Below, piece after piece: positions 9,557-18,394 of a stretch of 64,000 bases of DNA. Below the pieces are notes generated by a model. That model saw nothing but the letters and a program-made list of their open reading frames with translations. It had not been told where the DNA came from and did no database searches. The first letter of the stretch is position 1. Each line of letters opens with the position of its first letter. The position numbers were made by a program, and so were the translations under genes. The stretch covers positions 1,178,001 through 1,242,000 of the forward strand of contig JADJQQ010000001.1 of NCBI GenBank assembly GCA_016712625.1. The letters are read 5' to 3'. The stretch is from Candidatus Competibacteraceae bacterium. Lineage in GTDB: Bacteria > Pseudomonadota > Gammaproteobacteria > Competibacterales > Competibacteraceae.

Positions 9557-9823
9557 TCAAATCGGATCTTGCCAAAATCCAGGTCCGGCCTGCCTACCTG
9601 CCTCGCGCAACCGCTGCTCGCGCTCGTGGCGCGTCTCTCGCCGCAATCGATTACCTTGTTTGTACGTTGTTTCGCGCAACCGGTCCTCGCGTTTGTGACG
9701 CGCCTCGCGCTGCCCTACCACATGCGACGATACATCGATTTCATCAGCGCCATCCGCCTGTGCCGGTAAATTAGATGTAAGGGTGAGAGTGGCGACAGCG
9801 GCGGCCCTTAATACGGTCTTCAT
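9557..9823 (-). CDS. Small exported, highly charged protein of unknown function
   Basis: 88 residues. ATG at 9823 lies 5 bases after GGAGG, much better than any upstream start. The N-terminus MKTVLRAAAVATLTLTSNLP followed by AQA is a Sec-type signal peptide with a likely cut after AQA. The mature part is almost entirely Arg, Glu and Gln with repeated REARHKRE / RLRETTYK / RETRHEREQ units, suggesting a charged helix. I do not recognise a family. The good ribosome site and signal peptide support a real gene in the space after tRNA-Asn. Confidence 0.65.
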   Translation of the reverse strand: MKTVLRAAAVATLTLTSNLPAQADGADEIDVSSHVVGQREARHKREDRLRETTYKQGNRLRRETRHEREQRLREAGRQAGPGFWQDPI

Positions 9824-10156
9824 AAATCCTCCATCCAACCAGGGACGACTTAAAATAGCGGCTCCTGGCTGAACGGCAGCGGAACGGTTTGCTGACACGA
9901 CCACCTGCTAAAAGGTAGGATTTAAAGTTCAAATCCTGAAGCGAATCCTTCAATAGCCGCAACAACCCTTTGCCTGGACGAATTTGAGGGTTCTAAAAAA
10001 GATTTTGGGGGAGTGGATGACTATTTTGGCTACTATTTCCAGCAAGTTGGTGGTTGAACTTATTCTGGATAATGTGTTAACGATGTTGATCTCGATGAAA
10101 CAAATAAATGATCTAGCGAAACAAAGCGCGCCTTGCGCGACCCGCTGGGGGTTAGC

Positions 10157-10795
10157 GTGAAACGCCGGTTCTCAGGATACGCTTTGGGTGTGCTCGCTCT
10201 TGGAATTGCTCCCGCCCAAGCCGAGCGCGGCTATGCCACCGATGCCTGCACAGTCCCGGTTCAAAGTGGGCCAGCTCCGGGCTATAAGATCGTGCGGATG
10301 GTCAGCAGTGGCACGGCCTTGGAGATTTTAGAGCCGAATGCCAAAGGCTATACCAAGGTCAAAACTCCAGAGGGAACTAATGGCTGGATCATGAGCGAAT
10401 ATCTGATGGATCAGCCTAGCGCAAGAAATCGAGTGGCCCAATTTGAAGCGCGTATCGCGGCCTTGGAGAACGAAAATAAGACACTACGAGGCGAAAACGA
10501 AAGCCTGGGTACCGCGCGCGATGCGTCAACCCGTTGTGGCGAGGAGTTAACGACCGTTCGCCACACCGCTTCGAAAACTCTGACGATTGATTCTGAAAAC
10601 CGCCGGTTACAGCAAGAAATCGAAACATCACGCGAGAGACAACAGCAACTCGAGTCAGAAAACAGCACCTTGCGTAATCAATCTAACCGCAATTGGTTTA
10701 TCGCAGGGACGGGAGCCACTTTGGGGGGGTTGCTGTGCGGATTGATCATCCCTCACCTTTCTTGGGGTCGCAGGCGACGTTGGGATCAATATTAA
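10157..10795 (+). CDS. Envelope SH3-domain protein with coiled coil and C-terminal anchor (YgiM/TIGR04211-like)
   Basis: 212 residues from GTG at 10157, which follows GGGGG; an upstream TTG is less likely. The layout matches the bacterial SH3-and-anchor family. A signal peptide ends near APAQA, and an SH3-like domain runs from CTVPVQSGPAPGYKIV to GWIMSEYL. A coiled coil follows (LENENKTLRGENESL, then LQQEIETSRERQQQLE). One membrane span (FIAGTGATLGGLLCGLII) sits near the end, before an arginine-rich tail (GRRRRW). It is probably inner-membrane anchored with the SH3 domain in the periplasm. Its role is not known. Confidence 0.85.
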   Translation: MKRRFSGYALGVLALGIAPAQAERGYATDACTVPVQSGPAPGYKIVRMVSSGTALEILEPNAKGYTKVKTPEGTNGWIMSEYLMDQPSARNRVAQFEARIAALENENKTLRGENESLGTARDASTRCGEELTTVRHTASKTLTIDSENRRLQQEIETSRERQQQLESENSTLRNQSNRNWFIAGTGATLGGLLCGLIIPHLSWGRRRRWDQY

Positions 10796-11098
10796 AACTG
10801 AGCGTCCCACCTCTTGCTTCTTACCGAGCGCCAGATAAGAAATTGACCAGCAAACAGTAGCTGTTTTTCGACCGAATTTCTCACTCGGCCCGTAGCCGCG
10901 AAGCGTTGCACGGCAGTTAGGTTCGCGGCCGCATCGAGCGCATTGGCCGTAATGGTCGCCAAGCGGTCAATCCGCGGTTTGCGGCGCACTTTCTTACTTA
11001 AGGCGTTGTCGTTAGTCTTCCGCCAGATGCACAGCCTTACTTTAGGCTTGGAATTTTGTCCTTTTGTTACCTTTTGTTATGTTGGCCCACCGACTGGC
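10796..11098. other. 303-base gap, no supported gene
   Basis: Between the SH3 protein and the response regulator. A minus-strand frame of about 80 codons (reading RRKPRIDRLATITANALD) has no convincing start or ribosome site and no family I recognise, so I do not annotate it. No terminator is clear. Confidence 0.4.
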
Positions 11099-11470
11099 TT
11101 ACCCAGCCGGTTTGAGCAAGGCATCGATCTGTTCCAACAGCTTGGTGAAATCGATAGGCTTGGGATGATAATCATCGCACCCTGCCTGGATCGTCTTCTC
11201 ACGGTCGCCCGCCATGGCGTGCGCGGTCAAGGCGATGATTGGCGTTTTTTGGGTTTGCGGGTCGGCTTTGATGGCTTGCGCCGCGGTCCAACCGTCCATC
11301 ACCGGCAGATTCATATCGAGCAGGATGATATCGGGCGCGGACGCTTTTGCGCTGTTGACGCCCTGTTCGCCATCGTGGGCCATCACTACCGTATGGCCGC
11401 GGCGTTCCAGGCGGCGCGATAGGAAATCCCAAATCTGTTCACTGTCTTCGACGAGAAGGATTTTCGCCAT
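11099..11470 (-). CDS. Single-domain response regulator
   Basis: 123 residues, only a receiver domain. The acidic pocket is in KILLVEDSE, the phosphoacceptor Asp in IILLDMNLPVMDGW, the switch Thr in IIALTAHAM and the lysine in DDYHPKPIDF. There is no output domain, so it should signal by protein contact or act as a phosphate shuttle, like CheY or a DivK-type protein. It starts 29 bases after the hybrid kinase stop, so the two probably form one operon and a phosphorelay. The ATG at 11470 is chosen because the receiver fold begins at MAKILLVED. Confidence 0.88.
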   Translation of the reverse strand: MAKILLVEDSEQIWDFLSRRLERRGHTVVMAHDGEQGVNSAKASAPDIILLDMNLPVMDGWTAAQAIKADPQTQKTPIIALTAHAMAGDREKTIQAGCDDYHPKPIDFTKLLEQIDALLKPAG

Positions 11471-11499
11471 TATTTTGTTGTACTCCGTCAATCGATGAG

Positions 11500-14061
11500 T
11501 TATTCGGTCTTTGCCTGATCCGCGAAGCGGCGGAGATCCGCCACCAGATCGGCAAGAGGCAGCGATCCCTTCTGTACGATACCCGCCGTTTCGCTCGCAA
11601 GCTCGCGAACCTTACCAGACCGTACATCCTCCGCCGTCATTATGACCATCGGCAGGTCATCAAACTTAGCATTTTTGCGCACTTCGCGGATAAATGCATA
11701 GCCATCCATTTCTGGCATGATTAGATCAATCAGCACCAAATCCGGCTGGTGGTCGGTCAGCGCCTTCAGCGCCTCGACACCGTTTAGCGCCATGCGGCAA
11801 TTCCAGCCGTCGCGGGTCAGCATCTCTATTAATCGCTCGTTGGCGGCTTGGTCATCGTCAACAATCAACACTTCATGTCCGGCGGTGGGGGTAGCTAACA
11901 ATTGGAGCGCTTTGGCCAGCTCGTCTCGGCGCGCCGGCTTCTTAAGATAACTGGTGGCGCCCAGCGCATAGGCGAAGTTGCGGTCATCGAGCACCGTTTG
12001 CATGATGACCGGAATATCCTTGGTGTCGGGATTGGCGCGAATCGCCTTCAGGACATGCCAACCATCAAGCCCCGGCATCATCACATCCAGCAACACCGCC
12101 AACGGTTTGACCGTTTTGATCTGCTCCAGGGCCTCGGCACCACTGGACGCGGTAGTAACGGTAAAGCCTTCGCGCTCCAGATGGCGGGTAAGCAATTCGC
12201 GTGCTGAAGGATCATCATCGACCACGAGCACGCTTGGTATGTTACGTTTGGACGCATCGCTCGAAGTCCCTTTTTCAGCTGGAGTGACTTCCGCGCCGGT
12301 TTCAGCGTGGACCACCCGCGCTTCATAACGAGTTGGGATTACCAAGGTAAAAGTCGTTCCCTCACCTTCGACGCTTTCGACATCGATTCCTCCACCGAGC
12401 ATTTTGGAAAGGGCGCGGGTCAGAGCCAGCCCAAGGCCCGTACCACCATATTTGCGAGTGGTGGTTTCATCGGCTTGGGTGAAGCGTTGGAACAGATTGG
12501 CCACTTGTTCTTTCGACATACCGATGCCGGTATCCTTGACCGTAAACTGGGTATGCGCGACGTTGTTTTTCTCGACTTGCGTGGCATGGACGGCAATCTG
12601 GCCGTCGGTGGTGAACTTGGCGGCGTTACCGATCAGGTTGAGCAAGATCTGTTTGACCTTTAGATCGTCAGTTACCAATACGGTATCGAGCGCATCGGCG
12701 GTTAGGGACAGGGTGTTGTTGTTCTTGGCAATCAGGCTGCCCGTGGCCGCTTCCAATTCCTCCAGCATGGCGCCAACCGTAAACTCGACGGCGTGTACGT
12801 CCATTTTTTGCGCCTCAATCTTGGAAAGATCGAGCACGTCATTAATCAATCCCAGCAGATGCCGGGCGTTGGAATTGATCTTGTTGACATCGGTAAGAAT
12901 CGACTCCTGCCCCAGATCGCTCAGGTCTTCCTCAATCAACTCGCAGTAGCCCAGCACCGCGGTCAGCGGCGTTCGCAGCTCGTGGCTCATGTTGGCGATG
13001 AAGGTCGACTTGGCGCGGTTGGCCGATTCGGCGGCGTCCCGCGCTAGCTCCAGTTCAAGCTCCGATTGGCGCTGGCGCGTCATATCATTGAGCACAATGC
13101 CGACACCGGGACTTTCGGCGCCGGTGTCATCCACCAGTGTTGCCGGAAACACACTGGCCTTGAAATACAGTTGCTTGTCGTCGATCAGCACATCGATCAG
13201 TTTCTCTGCCTCTGTATCCTCAAACCGTCGGCGGATGGCAATGGCGCTGCTGATGCGCTGGCGAAGCGATTTGTCGATTTGAGGCGCTACCGAAGCCAAG
13301 CGACTGCCAGCACGCAGCTTGCCATTCTCGGCGGCCATCTTGGCAAAGGCGTTGTTCGCCTGATGAATCTGCAAGTGTTGATCGAGGAGCGCCAAACCCA
13401 CCGGCGCTCGCTCGATCACATCGGCCAGCAAGGAGCGGGCATGCATCGAAGCACGTCGTGCTCTCGAAGCAAAACTCACAAAAAGCGTAATCACCAGCGC
13501 CAAAACCGCCACCGCGGCGATGGTGATCGGAAAGTATTGGCGCGTCTGGTCGCTATTCCGCTGGCTCTCGCTACGCGACCAGCTCTCGATGGCGTTCAAA
13601 TCCTTACGGACCTTATCCATCGAATATTTTCCGATACGGGCGATCATCAGCGCCTGGGCATCGGTAAAGGATTTTTGGCGCGCCTCGATCACTCCATTAG
13701 CAAACGCAAGAAGGGTTTGCCCCTCGGTGATCATGTCCGATATGGCCTCGGCGATTAAGCCGCTCGGCACCTCAACGGCCTTTAAAGCGGCGGCGTGATC
13801 GTCAAGCGCTGATTTAGCCTGTTGGTATGGCTCCAAAAAATCTTCGGTTCCAGCGATAAGATAACCCCGGTACGCCGTCTCCACATCCTTTAATGAAGAG
13901 ACGTAGCGCTGGGCTGCCAGCTGGAGGGCATTTTGCGATGAGACTTGGGCTTGAGCGGCAAATACCCCATATAGGCTCCAGACGATGCCGGCCAACGCTA
14001 GGAGGGCGAGTCCTAGCAGCGTATAGCGGACCAGCGGCGAGGTGGCCGCGCGGTTGATCAT
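11500..14061 (-). CDS. Hybrid sensor histidine kinase: CHASE3, PAS, HisKA, HATPase, two receivers
   Basis: 853 residues. Membrane span one (near residues 12-35) and span two (near 176-198) enclose a CHASE3-type sensor region with AYRGYLIAGTEDFLEPY. A PAS-like domain follows, then the dimerisation domain with phosphorylated His in ANMSHELRTPL. The ATPase shows N-box LIGNAAKF and G-boxes DTGIGM and GGTGLGL. Two receiver domains follow, with Asp in VLLDVMMPGLDGW and LVLIDLIMPEMDGY. It is an inner-membrane kinase sensing a periplasmic signal of unknown nature. The downstream single receiver is the likely partner. Confidence 0.92.
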   Translation of the reverse strand: MINRAATSPLVRYTLLGLALLALAGIVWSLYGVFAAQAQVSSQNALQLAAQRYVSSLKDVETAYRGYLIAGTEDFLEPYQQAKSALDDHAAALKAVEVPSGLIAEAISDMITEGQTLLAFANGVIEARQKSFTDAQALMIARIGKYSMDKVRKDLNAIESWSRSESQRNSDQTRQYFPITIAAVAVLALVITLFVSFASRARRASMHARSLLADVIERAPVGLALLDQHLQIHQANNAFAKMAAENGKLRAGSRLASVAPQIDKSLRQRISSAIAIRRRFEDTEAEKLIDVLIDDKQLYFKASVFPATLVDDTGAESPGVGIVLNDMTRQRQSELELELARDAAESANRAKSTFIANMSHELRTPLTAVLGYCELIEEDLSDLGQESILTDVNKINSNARHLLGLINDVLDLSKIEAQKMDVHAVEFTVGAMLEELEAATGSLIAKNNNTLSLTADALDTVLVTDDLKVKQILLNLIGNAAKFTTDGQIAVHATQVEKNNVAHTQFTVKDTGIGMSKEQVANLFQRFTQADETTTRKYGGTGLGLALTRALSKMLGGGIDVESVEGEGTTFTLVIPTRYEARVVHAETGAEVTPAEKGTSSDASKRNIPSVLVVDDDPSARELLTRHLEREGFTVTTASSGAEALEQIKTVKPLAVLLDVMMPGLDGWHVLKAIRANPDTKDIPVIMQTVLDDRNFAYALGATSYLKKPARRDELAKALQLLATPTAGHEVLIVDDDQAANERLIEMLTRDGWNCRMALNGVEALKALTDHQPDLVLIDLIMPEMDGYAFIREVRKNAKFDDLPMVIMTAEDVRSGKVRELASETAGIVQKGSLPLADLVADLRRFADQAKTE

Positions 14062-14369
14062 GAAACGTTGCCTTTCAACTTAATACTCTTCATACAATGG
14101 ATCACCTCATCGGTTGCCGCCAGCATCAATCTGAACATCTTGACGAAATGTACTGGGCGCGGGCCTTGGCCAGTGTCCCAGCTTGAATATTGACACGCTT
14201 TAAAGCTGTGCTGGAAAGGGGCATAGGCACCGCTCGCTTTCAAATTGAGACGCCACTGGGCCTTGTGCCTGATTGAAGCCGCTCATACTTGTATATTGAT
14301 AATAATGGTGTAGTTTGAGTAAGAAAATAAGTTTTAAAGAATTTTTCACACTTCTTCCGGAGCGCGCTT

Positions 14370-14771
14370 ATGGTAAATCGTCGTGGCTCGAAGGCTAAAT
14401 CCGCCACTCAACAAGCCGTCGAGATGGCATTCGCCGTTCCCCAAGTCATCATGCGCCGACTCACCCGCATGGCGCTGGCCGGATCGAAACCCTCGGCCCG
14501 TGATCGCAAAGAATTTCAACGCATGTGCGCGGAAAAAGTCGCCGCATTCGTAGAATCTTGGGGCAAAATGAGCGCTCAGGCGGCTCGCAACAGCCGAACA
14601 CTAACCAGCGCTTTACTGAAATCGATGGTATCGCCTAACCCGAAGTCACAATCGAACGCCGCGCGTCAGATTTCGAAGGCAACAGTCGATATCGTGGAAA
14701 AGGTTTGGCTCCGGTTCATCGACGGGTGGTGGCAAACGAAAAAACGTTTGAGTCGAGCCAAGAAGCGGTAA
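14370..14771 (+). CDS. Phasin-like protein, possibly polyhydroxyalkanoate granule associated
   Basis: 133 residues, mostly helical and basic at both ends. The segment VIMRRLTRMALAGSKPSARDRKEFQRM followed by AEKVAAFVESWGKM resembles small phasin-type granule proteins of PHA-storing gammaproteobacteria. ATG at 14370 follows GGAGCGCGCTT. It is divergent from the hybrid kinase, with about 310 bases between them that hold both promoters. No PHA synthase is in the window, so granule association is an inference from sequence style. It could instead be a general helical scaffold protein. Confidence 0.5.
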   Translation: MVNRRGSKAKSATQQAVEMAFAVPQVIMRRLTRMALAGSKPSARDRKEFQRMCAEKVAAFVESWGKMSAQAARNSRTLTSALLKSMVSPNPKSQSNAARQISKATVDIVEKVWLRFIDGWWQTKKRLSRAKKR

Positions 14772-14893
14772 ACAGCTGCTTTGCTCATCACATTGAGGCA
14801 GTTGCTTAGCGCTTTGGATCGCCTCCAGCGATTAGATCCACTTCGCGGCCCTAGTTACAGGCCCTAGTTACAATGGTGGGGTTCGATACGAAG

Positions 14894-15319
14894 CTAGCGA
14901 ACAGGCGCAAAGCCGCGCCGTTGCTTGGTTGTTCTGATTCCAGTCTGGAACATGGGCACAATCTTGGGCACACTTTTTGAAGTCATGCCCCTATTGCCGC
15001 CCAGGTCAAACAGCGGTTCGGGTTTTCGCTGCCTCCCTTGTTTGGCAAGCTGGGTGACGGTTGGCGGGCTATCGCTTTCCACGGCCTCTTCAAAGGTGGG
15101 CGGCGGGACATTAGCGACGCGAAGCGCGGTCTTGCGCTGCCACTCGCTCAGTCCGGCATCCTTCGCCACCGATTCGCGGGTAGGGATACTCAGGAGGGCG
15201 CCCTCCTGAGTAGATTTATGCGTAGGCTGGCCACCCTTGCTCGCCTCCACCTGCTTCAGCAGCTCCCCACAGCGGCGAATAGCGCGGGCTTGAATGCGGT
15301 CCTTATTTTTTATGGTCAT
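14894..15319 (-). CDS. Integrated-element cargo protein of unknown function
   Basis: 141 residues. The stretch RIQARAIRRCGELLKQVEAS, then ESVAKDAGLSEWQRKTALRVANVP and FEEAVESDSPPTVTQLAKQG, matches a type of protein common beside phage-like integrases. There it often follows a longer N-terminal region that is absent here, so this copy may be shortened. The middle reads like a helix-turn-helix. It lies 15 bases after the AlpA-like gene in the same orientation. DNA binding is a guess. Confidence 0.6.
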   Translation of the reverse strand: MTIKNKDRIQARAIRRCGELLKQVEASKGGQPTHKSTQEGALLSIPTRESVAKDAGLSEWQRKTALRVANVPPPTFEEAVESDSPPTVTQLAKQGRQRKPEPLFDLGGNRGMTSKSVPKIVPMFQTGIRTTKQRRGFAPVR

Positions 15320-15334
15320 GGTGTCGCCTCGCCA

Positions 15335-15523
15335 TTACGCCGCGTTGCGGCTTTTTTGGATTTGGGCGGCCAGCCAACCAACAGCCCTTGCGCCGATGGA
15401 AACCGGAGCAGGGAAGGTTCCCGTTTTGATTCGCTCGTAAATAGTGGAACGGGAAAGCCCGGTGCGGGCTTCCACCTGCTTGCGCCGAAGGATGGTTAGC
15501 GCAGTTTGGATTTGTGCGGCCAT
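15335..15523 (-). CDS. alpA: AlpA-family phage transcriptional regulator
   Basis: 62 residues with the short MerR-like winged helix of AlpA: RRKQVEARTGLSRSTIYERI, then FPAPVSIGARAVGW and a C-terminal helix AAQIQKSRN. ATG at 15523 is preceded by AGGAG. AlpA proteins in cryptic prophages raise expression of integrase or excisionase genes. It sits between the truncated integrase and the cargo gene, all on one strand, so the three look like the left-over end of one element. Confidence 0.82.
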   Translation of the reverse strand: MAAQIQTALTILRRKQVEARTGLSRSTIYERIKTGTFPAPVSIGARAVGWLAAQIQKSRNAA

Positions 15524-15640
15524 GTATCGCTCCTATCGAAGCATCCCGGAACAGCCCGGAACATGGTTCAGCACAATATGCACCGCGCTTTCATCAATCA
15601 CGGCAACTTGCGGTCGGTGCATCGCAAATTGCGATTGAGG

Positions 15641-16642
15641 CTAACCCCGGCTCGGAAACACCCATTCGGAACCACTCGCCAATCCCTTCAACTCCTCAAA
15701 CATCGCCACAGCTTGTCGAGACAACGAAACCAGATGCGGCTTGTCTTTCTTCATGCGCTCGCCGGGAATGGCCCATTCCGCATTCTCTAAATCAATTTCT
15801 TCCCAGCGGGCTTCAATCAATTCCGATTTCCGCACCATGCACAAAATCAACAGATGCAATGCCAGCTTGTGTGACCGTTTCATGGACGATTGATAGATTG
15901 CCCGCAACAATTTCCCGATTTCAGTTGGCGTCAAAGCCACATCCCGACTTTTTGCGGTTGCAATAAATTTTGCCTCAATAGCCGCCGCCGGGTTAAACGT
16001 CGCCTTCTCCCGTGCAATTGCATAAGCAAACAGGCGTTTCATGACATTGCGAGTTTGCAGGGCCATTTGATCGGCCCCCCGCGCCTTGATGTGGTCGGTA
16101 ATCGCCAGCACATCAGTAACGGTCACCTCGGCAATCTGCTTTGCGCCAATCGCTGGAATCACATCTTTTTCCAGCACGTGCTTGACGTTGCGGGGATCGT
16201 TGTTATTCGGTTCAGCGATTTCGGCATACCAGCGCCACGCGAAGGCTTCAACGGTATCGGCGACCTTCGCTTTGGCTTCCTTGGCCTTCATTTTCTCTAC
16301 TGCTTGCCGGCACCAGTTTTTCAAGAAGGCTTGCGCCAACTCTTTAGTTTCGGGTTTTGCATCGTCCGGGATTGGATCGCCGCGCTTCAAGGCAATCGGC
16401 GAAAGACCACGCCCAGCCAATGCCTTGCAGTCGCCCCGCCATGCTCGCGCTTCGGCCAACGAAGCGGCGGGATAATCGCCCAGCCGGATCGTTTCCTGTT
16501 TCGCCGCAATCGTCCGGTATTTCAAGCCCCATCGCTTCTTCCCGGTCGGCATGACTTCGATATAAAGCCCGCCCCCGTCTGATTCGCTGAATGTCTGTTC
16601 TTTGGGTTTCAGCGTTCGCAGCCTGGTATCCGACAGCGCCAT
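15641..16642 (-). pseudogene. P4-type tyrosine integrase, C-terminally truncated
   Basis: 333 residues. The N-terminal DUF4102-type arm-binding region is complete (LSDTRLRTLKPKEQTFSESD, GGLYIEVMPTGKKRWGLKYR). The SAM-like core-binding domain follows, with the start of the catalytic domain including the first catalytic Arg in VRKSELIEARW and the beta-hairpin Lys in MKKDKPH. The frame stops with TAG right after EWVFPSRG. The missing 80-100 residues would carry the HxxR box and the tyrosine nucleophile, so this protein cannot recombine DNA alone. The 117 bases after the stop do not restore the domain in another frame. It lies 344 bases from the mnmE 3' end. Confidence 0.88.
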
Positions 16643-16685
16643 GATTTATCCCCTTTCGTCCGTTACCATGTCTCAACAATGACCT

Positions 16686-16873
16686 TGGGAACATCAAAAA
16701 ACCGTGGAAACAATGGCCAAGTAGCTCATCGCATAAAAGCAATAATTTTCAGCATATTGCATCTAAATTTGTTCCCACGAAATCCAACTACAACCCTTAC
16801 AAAAAGAGGGTGGTAACAAGCCATTTTGAAGTCGTGGGAACACACCCTAAAAATGGGAACAATTGTGGGAACA
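16686..16873. repeat. Five copies of TGGGAACA around the element end
   Basis: Exact 8-mers TGGGAACA occur at 16686, 16835, 16854 and 16866, with the inverted form TGTTCCCA at 16770. Near copies (GTGGAAACA about 16702, TGGTAACA about 16811) lie between them. Such iterated short motifs beside a P4-type integrase fit arm-type integrase or excisionase/AlpA binding sites. No gene is seen in the 344-base stretch 16643-16986 that holds them. Confidence 0.55.
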
Positions 16874-16917
16874 TTTTTAGACGGATTCAGGCGGAACGTG
16901 CAAGAACATACAGGAAC

Positions 16918-16943
16918 AAAAAAACCCGATTTTACGCGGGCTT
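16918..16943 (-). terminator. Probable terminator downstream of mnmE
   Basis: On the minus strand AAGCCCG pairs with CGGGTTT (one G-U) around an 8-base loop, followed by TTTT. It lies 44 bases after the mnmE stop. Confidence 0.7.
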
Positions 16944-16986
16944 AGGTTGAATCCTCGGAAGGCTTCGGACTACATTGGAAGCATCG

Positions 16987-18330
16987 CTATTTTCCGATAC
17001 AAAAACTGGAAAAAATCCGAGAAAGTAACTCCTCGGAGCTAAATTTCCCGGTAATCTCGGTCAATGCCTCCTGCGCCTGCCGTAATTCTTCGGCGACCAG
17101 TTCGCCCGCACGGGCGATATCTAACTGATAGGCGGCCTGTTGCAGCGCGGCTGTCGCCCGCTCCAGCGCCTCCAGATGACGGCGGCGGGCCATGAAGGTT
17201 CCTTCGCCACCGCCGTGATAGCCCATGCAGGCTTTCAGGTGTGCGCGCAACAAATCCAAGCCGGCCCCGGTCTTGGCCGATAGCAGGATTTCCGCGCCCC
17301 ACCCGCCATCCCGAACGATTGGTGACTGATTGCTTAAATCAATCTTGTTATAAACCACTGTCGCTGGCGTAGCGGCCGGTAAGCGATCCCGCAACGTGCG
17401 CTCCTCAATGCTCAGGCCCACTTGCTGGTCCACCACGATTAAAATCCGGTCGGCGGCTTGGATCTCAGCCCAGGCGCGGCGGATGCCTTCTCGTTCCACC
17501 GGATCATCGCTGTCCCGCAGCCCCGCGGTGTCGATCACATGCAGCGGCATACCATCAATACTGATTTGCTCGCGCAACACATCGCGCGTGGTGCCGGGAA
17601 CCGCGGTAACGATAGCGGCTTCGCGTCCGGCAAGATGGTTGAGCAGACTGGATTTACCCGCGTTCGGTCGGCCGGCGATCACCACTGTCATGCCGTCGCG
17701 CAACAACCGCCCCTGCCCGGCGGTCGCTTGCAAAGCGCTCACCCGCTCACGCAATTCGCCCAAGCGCGCCGCAATCACCCCATCGGCCAGAAAGTCGATT
17801 TCTTCTTCGGGAAAATCAATGGCTGCTTCAACGTACATTCGCAATGCAATTAAACCCTCCACCAGCTCATTGACCCGCGCAGAAAACTCACCCTGAAGCG
17901 AGCGCAACGCCGCGTGGGCCGCGGCAGCGGTGTCACTTGCGATCAGATCGGCAATCGCCTCCGCTTGCGCCAGATCAAGCTTGTCGTTGAGGAAGGCGCG
18001 CTCGGAAAATTCGCCGGGCCGGGCTGGGCGCGCGCCCAGCTCAAAGACCCGCGCCAGCAGCAAATCCATGATGATCGGCCCACCATGGCCCTGCAACTCC
18101 AGCACATCTTCGCCGGTAAAGGATTGCGGGGCCGGGAAATAGAGAGCGATACCCTGATCAAGAATTTCGCCCGCGCTGGAACGGAAGCGGCGCAAGACCG
18201 CTTCACGGGGAGGCGGACAAGCGCCGCAGAGGGCTGTTGCGATGACGGCGACTAGCGGACCGGATACCCGAACCACGCCGATACCCCCCCGGCCAGGCGG
18301 GGTAGCAACCGCGGCGATCGTGTCTGTCAT
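16987..18330 (-). CDS. mnmE: tRNA uridine-5-carboxymethylaminomethyl GTPase
   Basis: With MnmG it modifies the wobble uridine (U34) of several tRNAs. ATG at 18330 gives MTDTIAAVATPPGRGGIGVV, the standard opening, and a 447-residue protein. Visible parts are the N-terminal folate-binding domain (LQGHGGPIIMDLLLARV), the GTPase with G1 GRPNAGKSSLLN, G3 DTAGL, G4 YNKIDLS, and the C-terminal FCIGK whose Cys is characteristic. A longer frame reaching upstream is not used because it runs into the end of yidC. The 3' end of mnmE is a known attachment site for integrative elements such as SGI1, and a truncated integrase follows here. Confidence 0.97.
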   Translation of the reverse strand: MTDTIAAVATPPGRGGIGVVRVSGPLVAVIATALCGACPPPREAVLRRFRSSAGEILDQGIALYFPAPQSFTGEDVLELQGHGGPIIMDLLLARVFELGARPARPGEFSERAFLNDKLDLAQAEAIADLIASDTAAAAHAALRSLQGEFSARVNELVEGLIALRMYVEAAIDFPEEEIDFLADGVIAARLGELRERVSALQATAGQGRLLRDGMTVVIAGRPNAGKSSLLNHLAGREAAIVTAVPGTTRDVLREQISIDGMPLHVIDTAGLRDSDDPVEREGIRRAWAEIQAADRILIVVDQQVGLSIEERTLRDRLPAATPATVVYNKIDLSNQSPIVRDGGWGAEILLSAKTGAGLDLLRAHLKACMGYHGGGEGTFMARRRHLEALERATAALQQAAYQLDIARAGELVAEELRQAQEALTEITGKFSSEELLSRIFSSFCIGK

Positions 18331-18394
18331 ATCAGGATATGAGCTTTTTCCATGCGGCTTGGGTCCGGCTTCCCTGCCGGAATGCGTTTGCGGT

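Noticed and set aside
10792..10989. Minus-strand frame reading RRKPRIDRLATITANALD
   Set aside because: Looks somewhat protein-like, but has no ribosome site, no clear start and no family I recognise.
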